DNA from: Nymphaea colorata
Lineage: Eukaryota > Streptophyta > Magnoliopsida > Nymphaeales > Nymphaeaceae
Direction of reading: 5' to 3'
Assembly (NCBI RefSeq): GCF_008831285.2
Contig: NC_045147.1
Location: 12,403,427 to 12,467,426, forward strand
Length of the DNA stretch: 64,000 bases
Part shown: in pieces, positions 46,941 through 59,330 of the stretch
Numbering within the stretch: position 1 is the stretch's first letter
How the letters are laid out: each line of letters opens with the position of its first letter
The notes under the pieces: generated by a model
Databases searched by the model: none
What the model saw: the letters and a program-made list of their open reading frames with translations, nothing else
Told to the model about the DNA's origin: nothing
Program-made: the position numbers and the translations under genes

Positions 46941-49900
46941 GTGATGATCATGGACGTGATGTTCTGATCGTGGTCCTTTGATATGCTAGGCTGCTAAGAG
47001 GAATATAGTTCCTTCTCTAGGTGGACGGTTCCTTTTAGCGGCAGTTTGAGAATTTTACGGACAAGATCACCTTTTCGAATTGCTTTCTTTGCAAACTCAC
47101 CGTACATTTTTAGCTTTGAAATTGCTTTCCTTGCTTTAGTGAATCGATAGTTTTGGTTACTGATGATTTTTTTTCTTTTCTTCTGGTTGATTCTTTTGGT
47201 GGCAAGATCTTCGGTTGGATGCACCGCAAACCGCGCGAGAGCAAGGGCTATATTGCTATGGTTGCTCGGAGCAAAGGTAGTAAACTGTTGCATTCTTAGT
47301 TTATAGAATGGTGCTTTTTCCCTTCTTTTTTCTAATAGCCAGGACTCTTTTTCAGCAGTCAGAACCGATTAAAATACAAGTTCAAAAGCATGGTTTTTTC
47401 TTTTATTTATTGCATAATATGTTCCATTCCCTGCTGCCCATTTGACAAAATAGCATACCGGAACACTGCATGTCTCGTCAAGCTGCAAACTTATGCCCCC
47501 TTCTTATCAAGCATCCTCTTCAATCAGTAAACATGCACAACATGATTCTCTTTTATTGACATTCAGACGGAAACGTCAGTAAAGACAAATGTTTATTAAA
47601 CATGACTTTCTATCCGTCAGTAAATGTTTTTTTTTTCTCTTGGTAGTGGTTAGATGAGAGTCCGGTATGCCAACTACCCGTAGGTAGCAGATCTAAAACT
47701 TGAAAAATTTGTTGTGTAAGAGTTAGTGGCAAGAGTGCCTTCATGCTTTTAAAGCCGAAAATATGCAAAACTACTTAGAATTTCAAGACTCAGTCTCTGC
47801 TTGTCAGAAGGGTCATGAAGTTAGAAGTCTTTGTATATAAGCAATGAAAAAGTGTGCGATTACTCTACTAGAAGAAAGCATGATATGTTGCACCGAAGAC
47901 AATCTACGATGCTAAAACGGCTTGGCAAGTCAATTCTACTAATACTATTGGGTAGCACTCATCAATATATGACTCTGTTGCTATTAGAAGGGAGAGTGCT
48001 CGGTGTACTTGGTCCTCTGCGGCCCCGCTGAAGGAGCACGGCTCCAAAAGAAACGAGCCAAAAATGGATACATGTTATCATATGTACGTGTATTCTGGCT
48101 CACTGCTTCTGCCGTTATTTAACACAAAATTTGTTGTATTTAAATTGTGAAACGTCGTAATCAATTCTCTTTTCTGGAAGCCAAAACAGGTTATATACAC
48201 GAACTTGTCAAGATGATTTAAAAATTTCGAGTCCAAGGGGAGGCCCCAAATTCATATCATGCATCTTTTTCTTCACATAATTTACAAAAGTTGTGCTAAG
48301 TGTGTGTGTGTGTGTGTGAAGCTACCATTTTCAATTGTAAAATTGTAAATTGTTTGAGCTTAGTGTATAAAACAACAAAAACCCTTTTGATTTTCTCATT
48401 ATTGCCAACGAACAAGAGTCTGATCATTTTCTGTCAATAATTTGCTTGTCGATAGTCCCGGGTGGCGAGGACGAAGACAAGCTCACAGCTGCAGGTGGTC
48501 AGAGCAACCACGAAGAAGACAAGCAGGCGCTGCTGCTGGAGCACGTAGGCCTGGTGGAAACGCTGAATGGGTGGCACGACGGCATCCTGGCCATCGGGAC
48601 ATTCGGGTTCGACGAGATCATGGTGGAGGAAGACGACGCCGACGTCTTCGAGCCCACTCTGGGCCGCGACGAAGCCAAGACGCGAGAGCTCCTGAAAGCG
48701 ACGGCGGGGTTCGCGCGCAGGAAGGACGAGACAATCAACGTCCTGGGCTCGAAACCACAGGTGGGTCTGGGCTCCGCCGATGGCGATGACTACGAGACGC
48801 ACCGGCTCTCTTTGTTGCAGCACCCACAAGAAGACTCGATCCTGGAGGTGGAGACGAAGAGCGAGATGAAGGAAGAGAGGACGAGGACGACGTTGGCCGA
48901 CCTCTTCTCGCGCCACGACGTTCACGACGAGCCATCGGCGGAATCCGGTGAGAAGAAGGACGCAGGAGCGCGGGATGGTGGAAAGAAACCGACCTGCTGT
49001 GTTAAGCCCGGCGAGGCTGCGGCCAAAGCCGCCGCGGCGGCCGGATCCAAAGGAGAGGAAACCGGAGCAAGCGCCAAGATCCAGAAGGTATGGTCGTCTC
49101 TCTCGTTGAGTTATGGGTCGGTGCCATGCTTGACCCGAAAATGTGACGGTTTAAACTCTCGAACGTGGACGCATTTGATCATTTCAGATCTGAGAAAATC
49201 TAAAATACTCAGAACTGAGATTCTCAGATCTAAACTAAGGTCAGAGTCAGACCATCCCGATCTAATTTGGAAGCATGCCGATCTTCAAATCTGACATGAG
49301 TCAGATCTGAGATCTCAGATCCTTGGTATTATAAATCCTATATGCTTTTAAGTCTGGAGCACCTGCAGAATCAGAGGCCCAGGATTTAAAACGCTGGGTG
49401 TCTAATGAGCCACGGATCTGAATGTGGTGCCAGGTTTACTGCATCAGATCATAATTTTGGATCATTCGGTTACGTGATCCAAAAACATAATGTTCTTCTT
49501 ATCAAACACTACACCGTCATACATGCGAATGGACTTAGATCTAACTCCCAACTGAGCTAAGTTTAAGCCTAGATATGGGTCGCTGTGAAATGGGTCCCAG
49601 CCTTGGTCAGACCTGGTCGAGATGGTACATTCCCTGATCATATGGTCGGCCCACCGAGCCAACATGGGCATGGCTTGGCTTGACATTGATCGAGCCAGAA
49701 TCTTGGATTGGTGGTGGGGTCAGCTTCAATTTTGTGTCGAGTCCTGTCGAATCCTTGGTGGAAGGCCCACTGAATAGTGAATTATGATATGAGTCGAGAC
49801 ATGGCCCTACTGCCTGGGCTCACATGATTTGACCGGGTCGTGGTAGGCCAAGGAGTTACATGCACGGTGCACAGGCTTAAAAAAAAGCTAATTGTACCCC

Positions 49901-50720
49901 TAGCCCACTTGCATTGGGCCCGGCCCCGACCCACTTTTATAAAAAAAAAAAAAAGGCTAATTGTACCCCTAGCCCACTTGCATTGGGCCCGGCCCCGACC
50001 CACTTTTATAAAAAAAAAAAAAGGCTAATTGTACCCCTAGCCCACTTGCATTGGGCCGCGACCCACTTTTAATTTTATGAGTACATGTACAGGAACCTAT
50101 ACACCATGCTTGTGCATATAACCAGGTTCACTATTATTGGTTATGTCTGACATAATATCAGCAAATTGGCAGTCCTGTGACTTCACCATTAGAAAAAGTA
50201 ATGGCAGGTATTATTTGGACTGGTCTCAGTAGCACTTAACATTGCTAGCGTTAATCTTTTGGAATCAAAGCAACATGAGCATGGTATGGCTGAAACACAT
50301 GTTCTTAAAATGCATGTTCCAAAAATATCATGTTCTTTTTTCACATGGTATTGATTGTTTCAATTTTCGTACTTAAAAAAAAAAAAAAAACCATACCCTT
50401 TTTTCATTTCGTATCATTGTATCTTTCCAATTGTATTACGCGTCACCAAAGAGACCTTTAATGGCTATCACTAAAACTCTTATTTTCATGTGTTACTTGG
50501 GGTCGAGGTGCAGCTTATGGCGAAGATGATGAAGAGGAAGATCCATCCCGAGGCGGAAAATTATACAGGTCCAAAGGGCGCCGGCAAGGTGAAGGAAATC
50601 CAGGAATGTGCAACTGTTTATCAAGAGGCTGATGGATCTAGCAGCCGCAAATACGCCATGCTCGGTGGCTCCACTCAAAGAAGCAAGAAGAGTTGGATGA
50701 ACAAAATCTCCGTCATCTAA
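46935..50720 (+). CDS. LAZY1: LAZY1-like gravitropism protein (IGT family, 4 exons)
   Basis: Coding exons 46935-46940 (Met-Lys only), 47207-47276, 48456-49087 and 50514-50720 give about 304 residues. The two-codon first exon followed by IFGWMHRKPRESK is the classic LAZY start (domain I). NGWHDGILAIGTFG near residues 63-76 contains the IGT motif (72-74). TLADLFSRHD and an Ala/Lys-rich stretch follow. MMKRKIHPEAEN after the third intron matches the LAZY1 block that reads HRKVYPES in rice. LAZY1 proteins link gravity sensing to polar auxin transport in shoots. All splice sites are GT-AG; introns 1, 2 and 3 are phase 0, 1 and 0. The predicted C terminus (SWMNKISVI) lacks the usual TDADYLVLEL-type end. 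Exon 3 is GC-rich against AT-rich introns. Confidence 0.82.
48299..48318. repeat. TG microsatellite in intron 2 of the LAZY1-like gene
   Basis: Ten TG units. Confidence 0.9.
49887..50073. repeat. Three 68-bp tandem repeats in intron 3 of the LAZY1-like gene
   Basis: Units start at 49887, 49956 and 50024 with gctaattgtacccctagccc and end in cccacttttat plus a poly-A run. The third copy lacks four bases of the gggcccggcccc block and the poly-A. The A-runs at each joint suggest duplication of an A-tailed sequence. Confidence 0.9.
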
Positions 50721-51433
50721 AGCATATTAGACAGGCAATCACGCACACTGGCTTCACCAGCATGATATGATTGCTCTCTTACTCTCCCTCATATGTTACT
50801 TTGAAACTGGTTGCTTTTGCAAATGAATGATGCAGTCTGTAATATTTGTGTGGCTTTATGTATCATGATTTCATTAGGACTTTGAGTTCATGTGATCTTG
50901 GTCTGTTGTTTGTTGGTGGGTCTAGTTGTCCTGTTCTTGGCCAAAAAAGAGACTACTAGGTATCTTTTCAGCAGGCACAAATCCCTCAGTATTGGAACTC
51001 ATGGTCCGCCGCCCTATCATGGAAAAGGTATGGATTTCATATATGCGTTGGTGAATAGGATGAGTATTTCATTCTACCCAACAAAATGACCGAAGCCCTT
51101 ATACCTTTCCCCTCATCCCCCAAGATACAGACTTGCTTTCAATGCCTCGAGGCAGCAACCTTATTGAAATTCAACTTGGCTGCTCTTTCACAGTTGATGA
51201 AGTTGGTGCATCGGAGATTCAAAATAAAGACTGGCTATCTACCAGCCCCCGCCCCATCCGTTGGGCTAACTGCCTCCGTGATGGATTTCACATATGTGGT
51301 TGCTAGTAATTTAAATGAAACACTATGAAATATCATCCACAGGCCCTTATTTTCTAGGTGAGTGAAAGCTATCCGACTAGAGTCACCTTTGATCATCTCA
51401 CTCAACAAGCTGTGCTATGTCCTTTCGGTTTGG

Positions 51434-51434
<1 letters not shown>

Positions 51435-51482
<48 letters not shown>
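51435..51482. repeat. TA microsatellite
   Basis: About 23 TA units with one tac interruption. Confidence 0.9.
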
Positions 51483-51486
<4 letters not shown>

Positions 51487-53037
51487 CGTCATCCAGTATT
51501 GGGCTCTGGATCTTGTTTAGCATGAATCCCAGCTCCTAACCAGTGTTGTAAAAATAAAAACTAAATCGATTGGATCTGCAAGGCGGCTGATTTTTTTCTG
51601 ATCCGACATGATTTGCTAATGAATATTCAATTTAAATCAGCCAATTCAAGTTGTTTTCCACTGCTCTTAACTGGTGAATGAAGTGGTACTCGTCGATTCG
51701 TTTGAGTCTTTTTTTTTTGTGGAGACATCTTTCATAATGTGGAGAAAGTACGTTCTCAAGAGATTCAAACTCCGGCGGAAAGACGTTAACCAGTACTGTA
51801 GACAATTTTTCCCTTTCTGACCGTAATTTAAGAGTTTTAATTTATTTAAAAGATCACTTGAGTGCCTCCCTAATTTTGATTAGTGCTACCTCTTGAAATT
51901 TTCTGTCTTTTATTTTTTATCTCAATAAAAGCTTTAAAACGGGGGAAAGTTTAAGTTAGAATAATCTGAAAAATAAACGATTTTTTTTTTTGTAGAAAAA
52001 ATGGTGTTTCTTGTACTAAAAGCTATAATATTAGATGTACTGATCTGCAAGATGTGTAGGAAATTGCTTAATTCTTAAGTTCTAAAGCATTTGAAAACTT
52101 GGATTTTCAGAAGGGCGTGCATAATAATTCTACTAAGATTTAGTTCCACTCCTGTAGAAATTTAAACTCGATGGGTGGCCCTGTCAAGTGACGTGACAGT
52201 AACGAGAACTTCCATTCCCGTGGCATGCAGTGACTTGAAATCTACCCACCAACAAATTTGATCCATTTCTGCTGGATAAACTTTGAGATGGAACCGAAGC
52301 TAACCTGCTTTCCAATGAAGGCAAGCAAATCGAATTTCAATCCTGCAACTGAGCAGGATGTAAATTGTCGATCGAGATATGCATTTCAAAATATTTCGCA
52401 TCTTTTAGTTGCATTGAATCTAACCTGAGCTCAATTTCTCATTCACGTATCTAATCTGAATCCGAACATCAATTCACAATATTATTTCTACAGATGATCA
52501 GGAGGATATTCTCTCAGAAACATATACGCTCTGTAGTAACGCAAGTCCATACTTAAAGGATCTCATCTCCTAAATTGTAACAGTGGGCGGCTCTCAGTTC
52601 CTCCAGTACATGTAGATATAGATATTTTGCTCATGCAGTGCAGTGCTTAAATTCAGACATTTAGGTAGACGACAGGAGTCTGTCAAATTCAGACATTGGC
52701 TGTGGACTGCCAATCTCCCAGGTGTTAAACTGCAGCATGGACATCAAAGAAAAGCTGAAATGAGTGAGATAAAAGAATAGATTGATGTGAAGGCCAATTA
52801 TGTTTATACGCGTTTGATGGCATCCCAATCCCTGATGAGCTGATTCACACAAAAGCAATGATAAGTACTCTCTCTGAGCACCCACGTGATTCTGATGGGA
52901 CAAGTCGGAGAAGATGGCTTCCAAAATGCAAGGCATGGCTGCCGCTCGTCACTGTTTTGATCATCTTTTTAAGTGGAATACACAACGTTGAAAATGAAGA
53001 AACATGAACAGATTACATATCCACCGATTTATTTATT

Positions 53038-53043
53038 TATATA

Positions 53044-53074
<31 letters not shown>

Positions 53075-53076
53075 AT
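53038..53076. repeat. TA / TAGA microsatellite
   Basis: TA units followed by gatata repeats. Confidence 0.85.
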
Positions 53077-53139
53077 AGGATCTAACAAACTCACACAAAC
53101 AAACAAGTAGGCAGAGTCGAACTAATGAAACCTCTCGAG

Positions 53140-53475
53140 CAGCGACCGAAGTAGCTCAAGCTTTGACTCGGCAGTTACATGTTGAGCTCGAGCTCGAGCT
53201 CGAACTCGATTAAGGCTTGACAAACTTGAAGAAACTTTTGTAAAAACTTACCTAATTAATTAACGTCAATATACCGGTTTTTTAATTAAAAAACGAGTTA
53301 GATATTTAAAAAATCGTTACACATCATTTTCGAGCCAAATCGAGTTTTAACAGTTCGAGTTCAGTGAACTCAAACTCGACTTGATTATTTAAATGAGTTG
53401 ACTCGTTAAGCAAATGACTCAGTTCAAACTCGTTCACAAGTCGAGCTTTAACAAGTCGAGCTCGAGTCCACGGGA
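53140..53475. repeat. Dispersed repeat, gagctcgagctcgag type
   Basis: Tandem gagctc units, then AT-rich DNA, then gttcgagttcagtgaactca and aagtcgagctcgagt. A related, roughly inverted copy lies at 57405-57660. Confidence 0.5.
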
Positions 53476-54069
53476 TACAAAGTGAGACAAAGCGGGAGAA
53501 CACTTGGACAATTCAGTTTGAGTACAGGAAGTACGTAGGGAATTACGGGTTTTCACCCCTAAATGTAAGTAATTGATAGGTTAGACAACATGATCTAAAC
53601 CATTCAAAATAAAACGAGAAAAAAAAAAGAATCCGTCAACCTGTGCAAGTCCGTCGATCACCAACTTGTTCAAGTAGTGTAATTGTATCTTTAACGTCGA
53701 AATTGTATCTTAGTTAGTGTTGGCATTCATGGAAACGCTTCTCAAGAGATTAATGATCCAGACAATGTTTATGTCAGTTTACTCCCAAACACAGGCTGTA
53801 ATACTTTTGGTCGTGAAGAAAACAAGGGAAAGTAGGGAAGGCGTTGGTGGGATTTGTCTGTGGCAGTACCTTCCCGTTTCTTTCGTTCTCGGGGACAACG
53901 GGATTCCGCTGGGCGAAGAAGACGATGGTGAAGCTCCGCTTTACAGATTTCCTCATGTCCCCGTGCATTTGTTTTGGAACTCTTACACATGGCCCAGCTG
54001 GCCTGGGCCCAACTCTGTTCATTGGTTCCATTAATCCTAGCACAAGTGATGGATGCACCACAAGCATGC

Positions 54070-54390
54070 ATTCAGATTTTGAAAACTTTAAAAATTTATA
54101 TGCAAATCTAAAAATTTTAGTTTAATATATATAAAAAATTTGATTTTTTTTTTTTATTTCGGCCTCTATTAAAATTTTGAAACTATAGTTTGACCTTTGC
54201 TACAAAAGATTCCCGACTTCACCCCTTCTTGTTCAGATTCACCCTTGAAAAAATGGGTCTGTTTGAACAGCCGAAAACATGAATTTTGTGTCGAACAAAG
54301 TTCTTTTTCTGCCCGACAGGCAACAGCACGATCCATCGCCTTTTGCAATCAACAGCATTGAGACTGGTGTGGGCAACTGCCCACACCATC
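54070..54390. repeat. Dispersed repeat copy with palindromic core
   Basis: AT-rich part (aaaattttagtttaatata, ggcctctattaaaattttga) and, at 54363-54389, the core actggtgtgggcaactgccc with its complement. Confidence 0.35.
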
Positions 54391-55495
54391 CCGTCGATGT
54401 TTCTTTATTTTCATATTTACATCTTCAAGGCATGCCTGTTTCAGGTTATTTCCTTAAGTTATATCTTATGTTGTTTCAGAATACGCAATATAGGTCACGT
54501 CTAATTAATTAAACGATCTTAAACTATGCTCATCTGGTCTCTAGTTTACCCTGTATGCTACACAGCGTGTCAAAGAAACTTCATAAGTTACTGAAGTGCT
54601 AATCCTGAATGCATGTTTCGGCAGACTTTGCAAACAACAACGCGAATATCACACGATTTTTATGCTTCCTTGGTTATAAGTTATGATCCAGTCAATATCT
54701 TTTGGTTTTATTCACTAAAAACATTCAAAAATTGTTCTTATCCTTCTAGAGAAAGTTGGTGGTCAAGAGAAACTAAACTGGGTCAACAAATTAATCAATT
54801 TCATGAAAGATTTTATCATGGCAAACAAAGCTTTCTAACACCTGCACAAGTAAATTCCGAAACATGATTCCTGCAACCAAATGACATGATCAGATCCCCT
54901 TTTTATTCTCTACAGAGACGATTTTCAGAATAACCTAGCCTTCCTAGTCTCCAGATCATAACTCATTCCATATCACTCCAGTGAGGAGCATTTTGTGAGT
55001 AAATTGGCCATTAGGAGTCCATTCCAGTCTTGAATGGAAGATCCGTTTGGTTCTTTCAGTTTTGCCTTCGTTTTTGAATGTTTACGAGAAACTACTTTCG
55101 GCATCAAACTTCCAAGACCATACCCTTAAACCTTTGAAGTTCCGACTTGGTTCAGGGTTTGGGTGCATCTATAGTAGATCCGTCAACTCGGGTGCCATGC
55201 TTTGCAGCCCAAAGAAGTAAAACACTAGAGCATGACAGCAACCATGGAATTCATAGAGCATGACAGCAACCATGAGATTCGTACCTCGATCCTCTTCAGT
55301 GTAAGCCACCTTGCTACCTGGTTGCGAGGAAAATTTTCACTAAGGAAGTAAAACACCGTCGCTGTCTAGCTTTGGAGGAGATTCAGATCCAATTACCAAA
55401 TCCTGTAACTATCCTGATCGTTGCTCTCCAGGGATCTCATTGGATCGGTACCAGTTCACTTTGGTCATAAGGTATCTAGTTTATGTGTTCTACAC

Positions 55496-55496
<1 letters not shown>

Positions 55497-55579
<83 letters not shown>
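55497..55579. repeat. Compound microsatellite (CT)n(TA)n(TG)n
   Basis: Three dinucleotide runs abut without interruption: CT to 55514, TA to about 55549, TG to 55579. Confidence 0.95.
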
Positions 55580-55580
<1 letters not shown>

Positions 55581-55989
55581 TTGTTCTGTCCACAAGAATC
55601 AAGATCAAATGAATGTTTAGCAATCTCTTTCTCTCCGAAAGAGATTCATTTCTGACTTCTGGCTGAATAATAATCTAGATAAACACCAACTTACTTGGCT
55701 TAGATCTCTTGGCGAGATGAAAACTTCAACGTTATCGAGCCAATTTCTAAATTAATTACTGGTTTGTCTGGGTCCAATATTATGTGCTTGCAAGGAAATA
55801 CGAGGACAAGTTGTTTAGCAACACTAGTTCTTGAGTTGAGTGGATTTTAAATATATACTCAAGAACACTTATAGCTAACTGCATGATCCAATATATAGGT
55901 TTATCAATTAATGTAACAGCCAACTAGTTATTACTTAAAAAGTTTTCATTAGTTTTGCATTTGACTTGCCAACTAGTGCAATCAATCAG

Positions 55990-56080
55990 TTTAGTTGCAG
56001 AGCTAGGCATACGCATGTCATGTGTGGGCAGCTGCCTGCACAAACGCGGTCATTACTCTCAATATCGAGCTCGACCAGTT
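55990..56080. repeat. Short dispersed repeat copy with palindromic core
   Basis: gttgcagagctaggcat head followed by a degenerate core, catgtgtgggcagctgcctg, at 56019-56044. Confidence 0.35.
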
Positions 56081-56210
56081 ATACAAGCTAAAAGGAACTT
56101 AAATGTTGGTTGTTTCTGTCATCTAGCCGATGAAGCTTTTTATATGAGAAGGGAGATAAAGTAAACATTCCAATAAACCAAGACACAATTCTTATGTGTT
56201 GGAATTCTTT

Positions 56211-56424
56211 TAGCTTGTGTTTGATTCACTGCAGATCTGAGATCTATGATGATTTGAGATCCAAAAGATTTCAAATCTATGGATTTAAGATCGGACCCCA
56301 CCCACATTCGCTCTTAAATCTACAGTTTTTAACATGTAGAATGGATTTGAAATCCATGCTACTGAGACCGATGATATCTCAAACGTGTCTGTTGATGCAA
56401 ATACGAGGATATCAAACACAACCT
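56211..56424. mobile_element. Weak MITE candidate
   Basis: Left end gcttgtgtttgattc and inverted right end ggttgtgtttgatat are similar over about 13 bases, with repeated agatctgagat / ggatttgaaatc blocks inside. No target duplication was found. Confidence 0.3.
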
Positions 56425-57404
56425 CATTTCATAGGGATGTCAATGTATTATATTTAAATCAGATATGCCCATAATTGTATCCACTTTTTTCATACATTCA
56501 AAGTCAAATTCGAATTTAAATACGAACAAAAAAAAGTCATATCAGAATCTAAAATCTGATTTCACAATCTGAATCTAATCCGGATCTGATTTATTACATT
56601 CACATCTTAATCTGAATTCAATTTGAACCAAAATTAAAATGTAATAGTTACAAACTATTCAATTTGACAAAAGGATCATGACTGGCGGTTTTTGTGTTTA
56701 TTAAAAAACCATATTAATATAATTATGAGCAAAGTTATAGTTCGACCAAATGAAGACTTTAATATGAGTTTAGTTTGAGGAGTTGATAAAAGTTGTTGGC
56801 AAATGAGTCCACGTGATATGGTAGTTCATTTGGCGTACATGCACTACTTTTCATTTAAATATTCAAAAATAATAAAAAAATCAATTTAAATGAATTGAAG
56901 CCACCTTGTACTGATTCTTAATTTTAAATTATTCAAAACTAACCTTAGATTGGTCAATTCGGGACAAGACATCCCGATTCTCCGCCTCATTGTTTGCAGG
57001 GCGATTCGCCTTGCAGCCGATACGTAAAACATTCCATGGGAGTTGGGGGTTGGTGGGCTGCTGGCTTGGACCAATCAAAAGGTCCACGTCCTGTTTGACC
57101 GTTGACTTGGTTCCTGTGGGCGATGTGGTGGGAGAGCCCATTGGCACGGGCAGCTCGTGGTTTTCCTCCAAAAAGTTCTTGCCGAAAATGGACACGGAGG
57201 AGCACCTCCAATTACCGTATATGCCACGCCGTTGATTTTGGACCGTCGTCGACCAAGAGGCCTGGCCGGAGGCTTAGCCCGGCTAAAAGCAAGTGCGGGG
57301 TGGACCCGTTTAGATCCTATTCACGTAAGTTCCTCGAAAAAATGGGACACTTTCGTAGGTCAATTGGGGTCTTCATTTAAATGATTATTTTCTGAAAGTA
57401 ACAT

Positions 57405-57660
57405 TTTCGTGGTCAGTTTGACTTAATTTGGCTCAGTTCAGTTCGAGTCGAGCTCGAGTCAAGTCGAGTTCACTACTTGATTAGTTTAAGCCTTCTTATA
57501 AACTCTTCATTTGACTTATTCTCTTTTTTTAGTTTTAAGTTGGGAGCTTACTTGAGTTAAATAGAGTTCAATTGTGGGTTTGAGCTTTCTGTTAAGTTCA
57601 AACTCGACTCATTTACAAAGAGTGGAACTCAAGTCAAGCTTGAGTTGGCAAGACTCATTG
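57405..57660. repeat. Dispersed repeat, related to 53140-53475
   Basis: Contains agttcgagtcgagctcgagt, cttgattagtttaagcctt and caaactcgactcatttac, related blocks in roughly opposite order to the copy at 53.1-53.5 kb. Confidence 0.45.
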
Positions 57661-58499
57661 TACACGCTTACATTTGTAGGCAAAATGAAAAAAAAAAAAA
57701 ACTTTTTTGTTTTCTTTCATTTTATTCTTGGTTTTTCTTCGAGGTATTTTTGTCATCTTGCCCATGGAAAATGTAAGTGTACAGTAGACGAACGTATAAG
57801 AAGAACCCAAGCCATCTCTTTTGTTTGTTTTTGGCTTTCTTATTCGTAATTAATGTATATATATTTTTGAAAAAAAAAAAAACATTTTTCTTATTACTGT
57901 TAACATCGGAATCTGAGGGCTGAACCCGCCAGTTTTTTCTTTGTTGCTGTTAAATTTTTTCTTTTGATTATTCTTTATAAGATACTGTTAAATGAATACA
58001 ATAATATTTTTGTACGTTGATTGTGGTCTTGAATCTTTCATTTTGATGACGATGAAATTAACAATGTTTATAAAAACCTCCTTTTGGCTTTGAAACTATA
58101 TCTGCAGTGTTTTTTTTTTCTTTCTTTCAATTTAAAACCAAGTAGTTAACATAATCAAGAAGGGTTGTAAAAGGTTTACAAGTCTATGTTCCTCGCACAC
58201 ATTTGTCTCCATGAGTAGTTAAGCATATTCTTGATTATTAGATCATGTAAAAGTGATTAAAGAGGGCATTTGGATGATATCCTAAAGCCAAGTTTTGGGT
58301 AAAATTTTGGTTTTCTTTTTTTTTGGGAAAAAACCCAATTTTCTCAAAGCATAGTTTTACAAAAGGGACTGAAAATTGATATTCATGAAGACTACGTTTA
58401 GTGTGTCGCCCATCATATAAACCCACTATTTAAAAGTCATTAAGAAACTTTGTTTTTGTAAAATTGAGTTAGATGAGTGCGTCAACCAATATTAATTAG

Positions 58500-58670
58500 T
58501 ATGTCACGAGCCAGTTTTTTTTAATTTATACGTAAATTTTAGAAAATTTTACTTATCATAAACAAAACTTTAAAAAAATGATATTTCGGCCTATGCCAAA
58601 ATTTAGAAACTTTAATTTAATTGTGCCCCTTTCATGAAAATTTTTTTACTCTGCCCGTGTCCCAAACATT
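58500..58670. repeat. AT-rich dispersed repeat copy
   Basis: Shares aaattttagaaaattttac and a ggcctatgccaaaatttaga stretch with the AT-rich middles of the copies at 418-614 and 54070-54200. Confidence 0.3.
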
Positions 58671-59254
58671 GAATCTACGAGAAAAAAACAATCTAAAGAT
58701 GTCCATCAGATCCACCATCTACTACCATTGAGAAAGAAACAAGCAAAATCTCTCTCCTGTTTGTGGTCCCGAAGAGGGGCAGGCAAATGGAGGATGGTCC
58801 AAAGAAAATATTGTGCCCTTTAGATCATATTTACCACCTCTCGTTTGGCTGGCAATCCAGATGACCCAAAAAATAACTAATATAACTAAAAAAAAGCCAC
58901 CATGAATGTTGGTATTTAATCTCATTGGCTCTTTTAAAAGTTGTTTGAGAATAATAACAAGATGTTACCGTTTCATGTATCTGTCTCAAAAATTAAGCAA
59001 GTTGGCGAAACAATTCAAAGTATAATAAATCTTCCCTGATTTTTAAAACAGATACAATAACAACATGTTGTCGCTGTTGCCAAATAATCAGTTAGCTTTA
59101 GTCTCCTAATGTTAGTGCCAGTGTCGGAGTGCTTTAAAGGCCAAGTTGTGGAGCAGGCTGGTTTTGGTAGCTGCACCCACCAAATGGGAGGAGTTGTAAG
59201 ACTCCAGATAATTAACTCAAATAAATTCCAGTCTCTCCCTCTCTGCACACGTCC

Positions 59255-59330
59255 TCCCCTAGCTTGGTGGTCATAAGTCATCCCAACTACCATCAGGTTT
59301 CGGGTTCGAAGGTCGAATTTCAGTAAATCA
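59255..59330 (+). mobile_element. Possible SINE head (A and B box)
   Basis: tagcttggtgg (about 59260) resembles a pol III A box and gggttcgaaggtc (about 59302) a B box, at tRNA-like spacing of about 30-40 bases. The 3' end of the element is undefined. Confidence 0.35.

Noticed and set aside
48434..48935. Long minus-strand open frames (163 and 66 codons)
   Set aside because: Antisense shadows of the GC-rich exon 3 of the LAZY1-like gene; no conserved motif of their own.
50892..51328. Two plus-strand frames downstream of the LAZY1-like gene sharing an MDF-Y motif
   Set aside because: The shared atggatttcayatatg motif is short, the first frame starts in a hydrophobic run without context, and no family is recognised. 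Considered as further LAZY1 exons, but no conserved tail is present.
53717..54125. Cluster of overlapping frames on both strands
   Set aside because: All four frames are similar in length with no motif. The tail overlaps a dispersed repeat.
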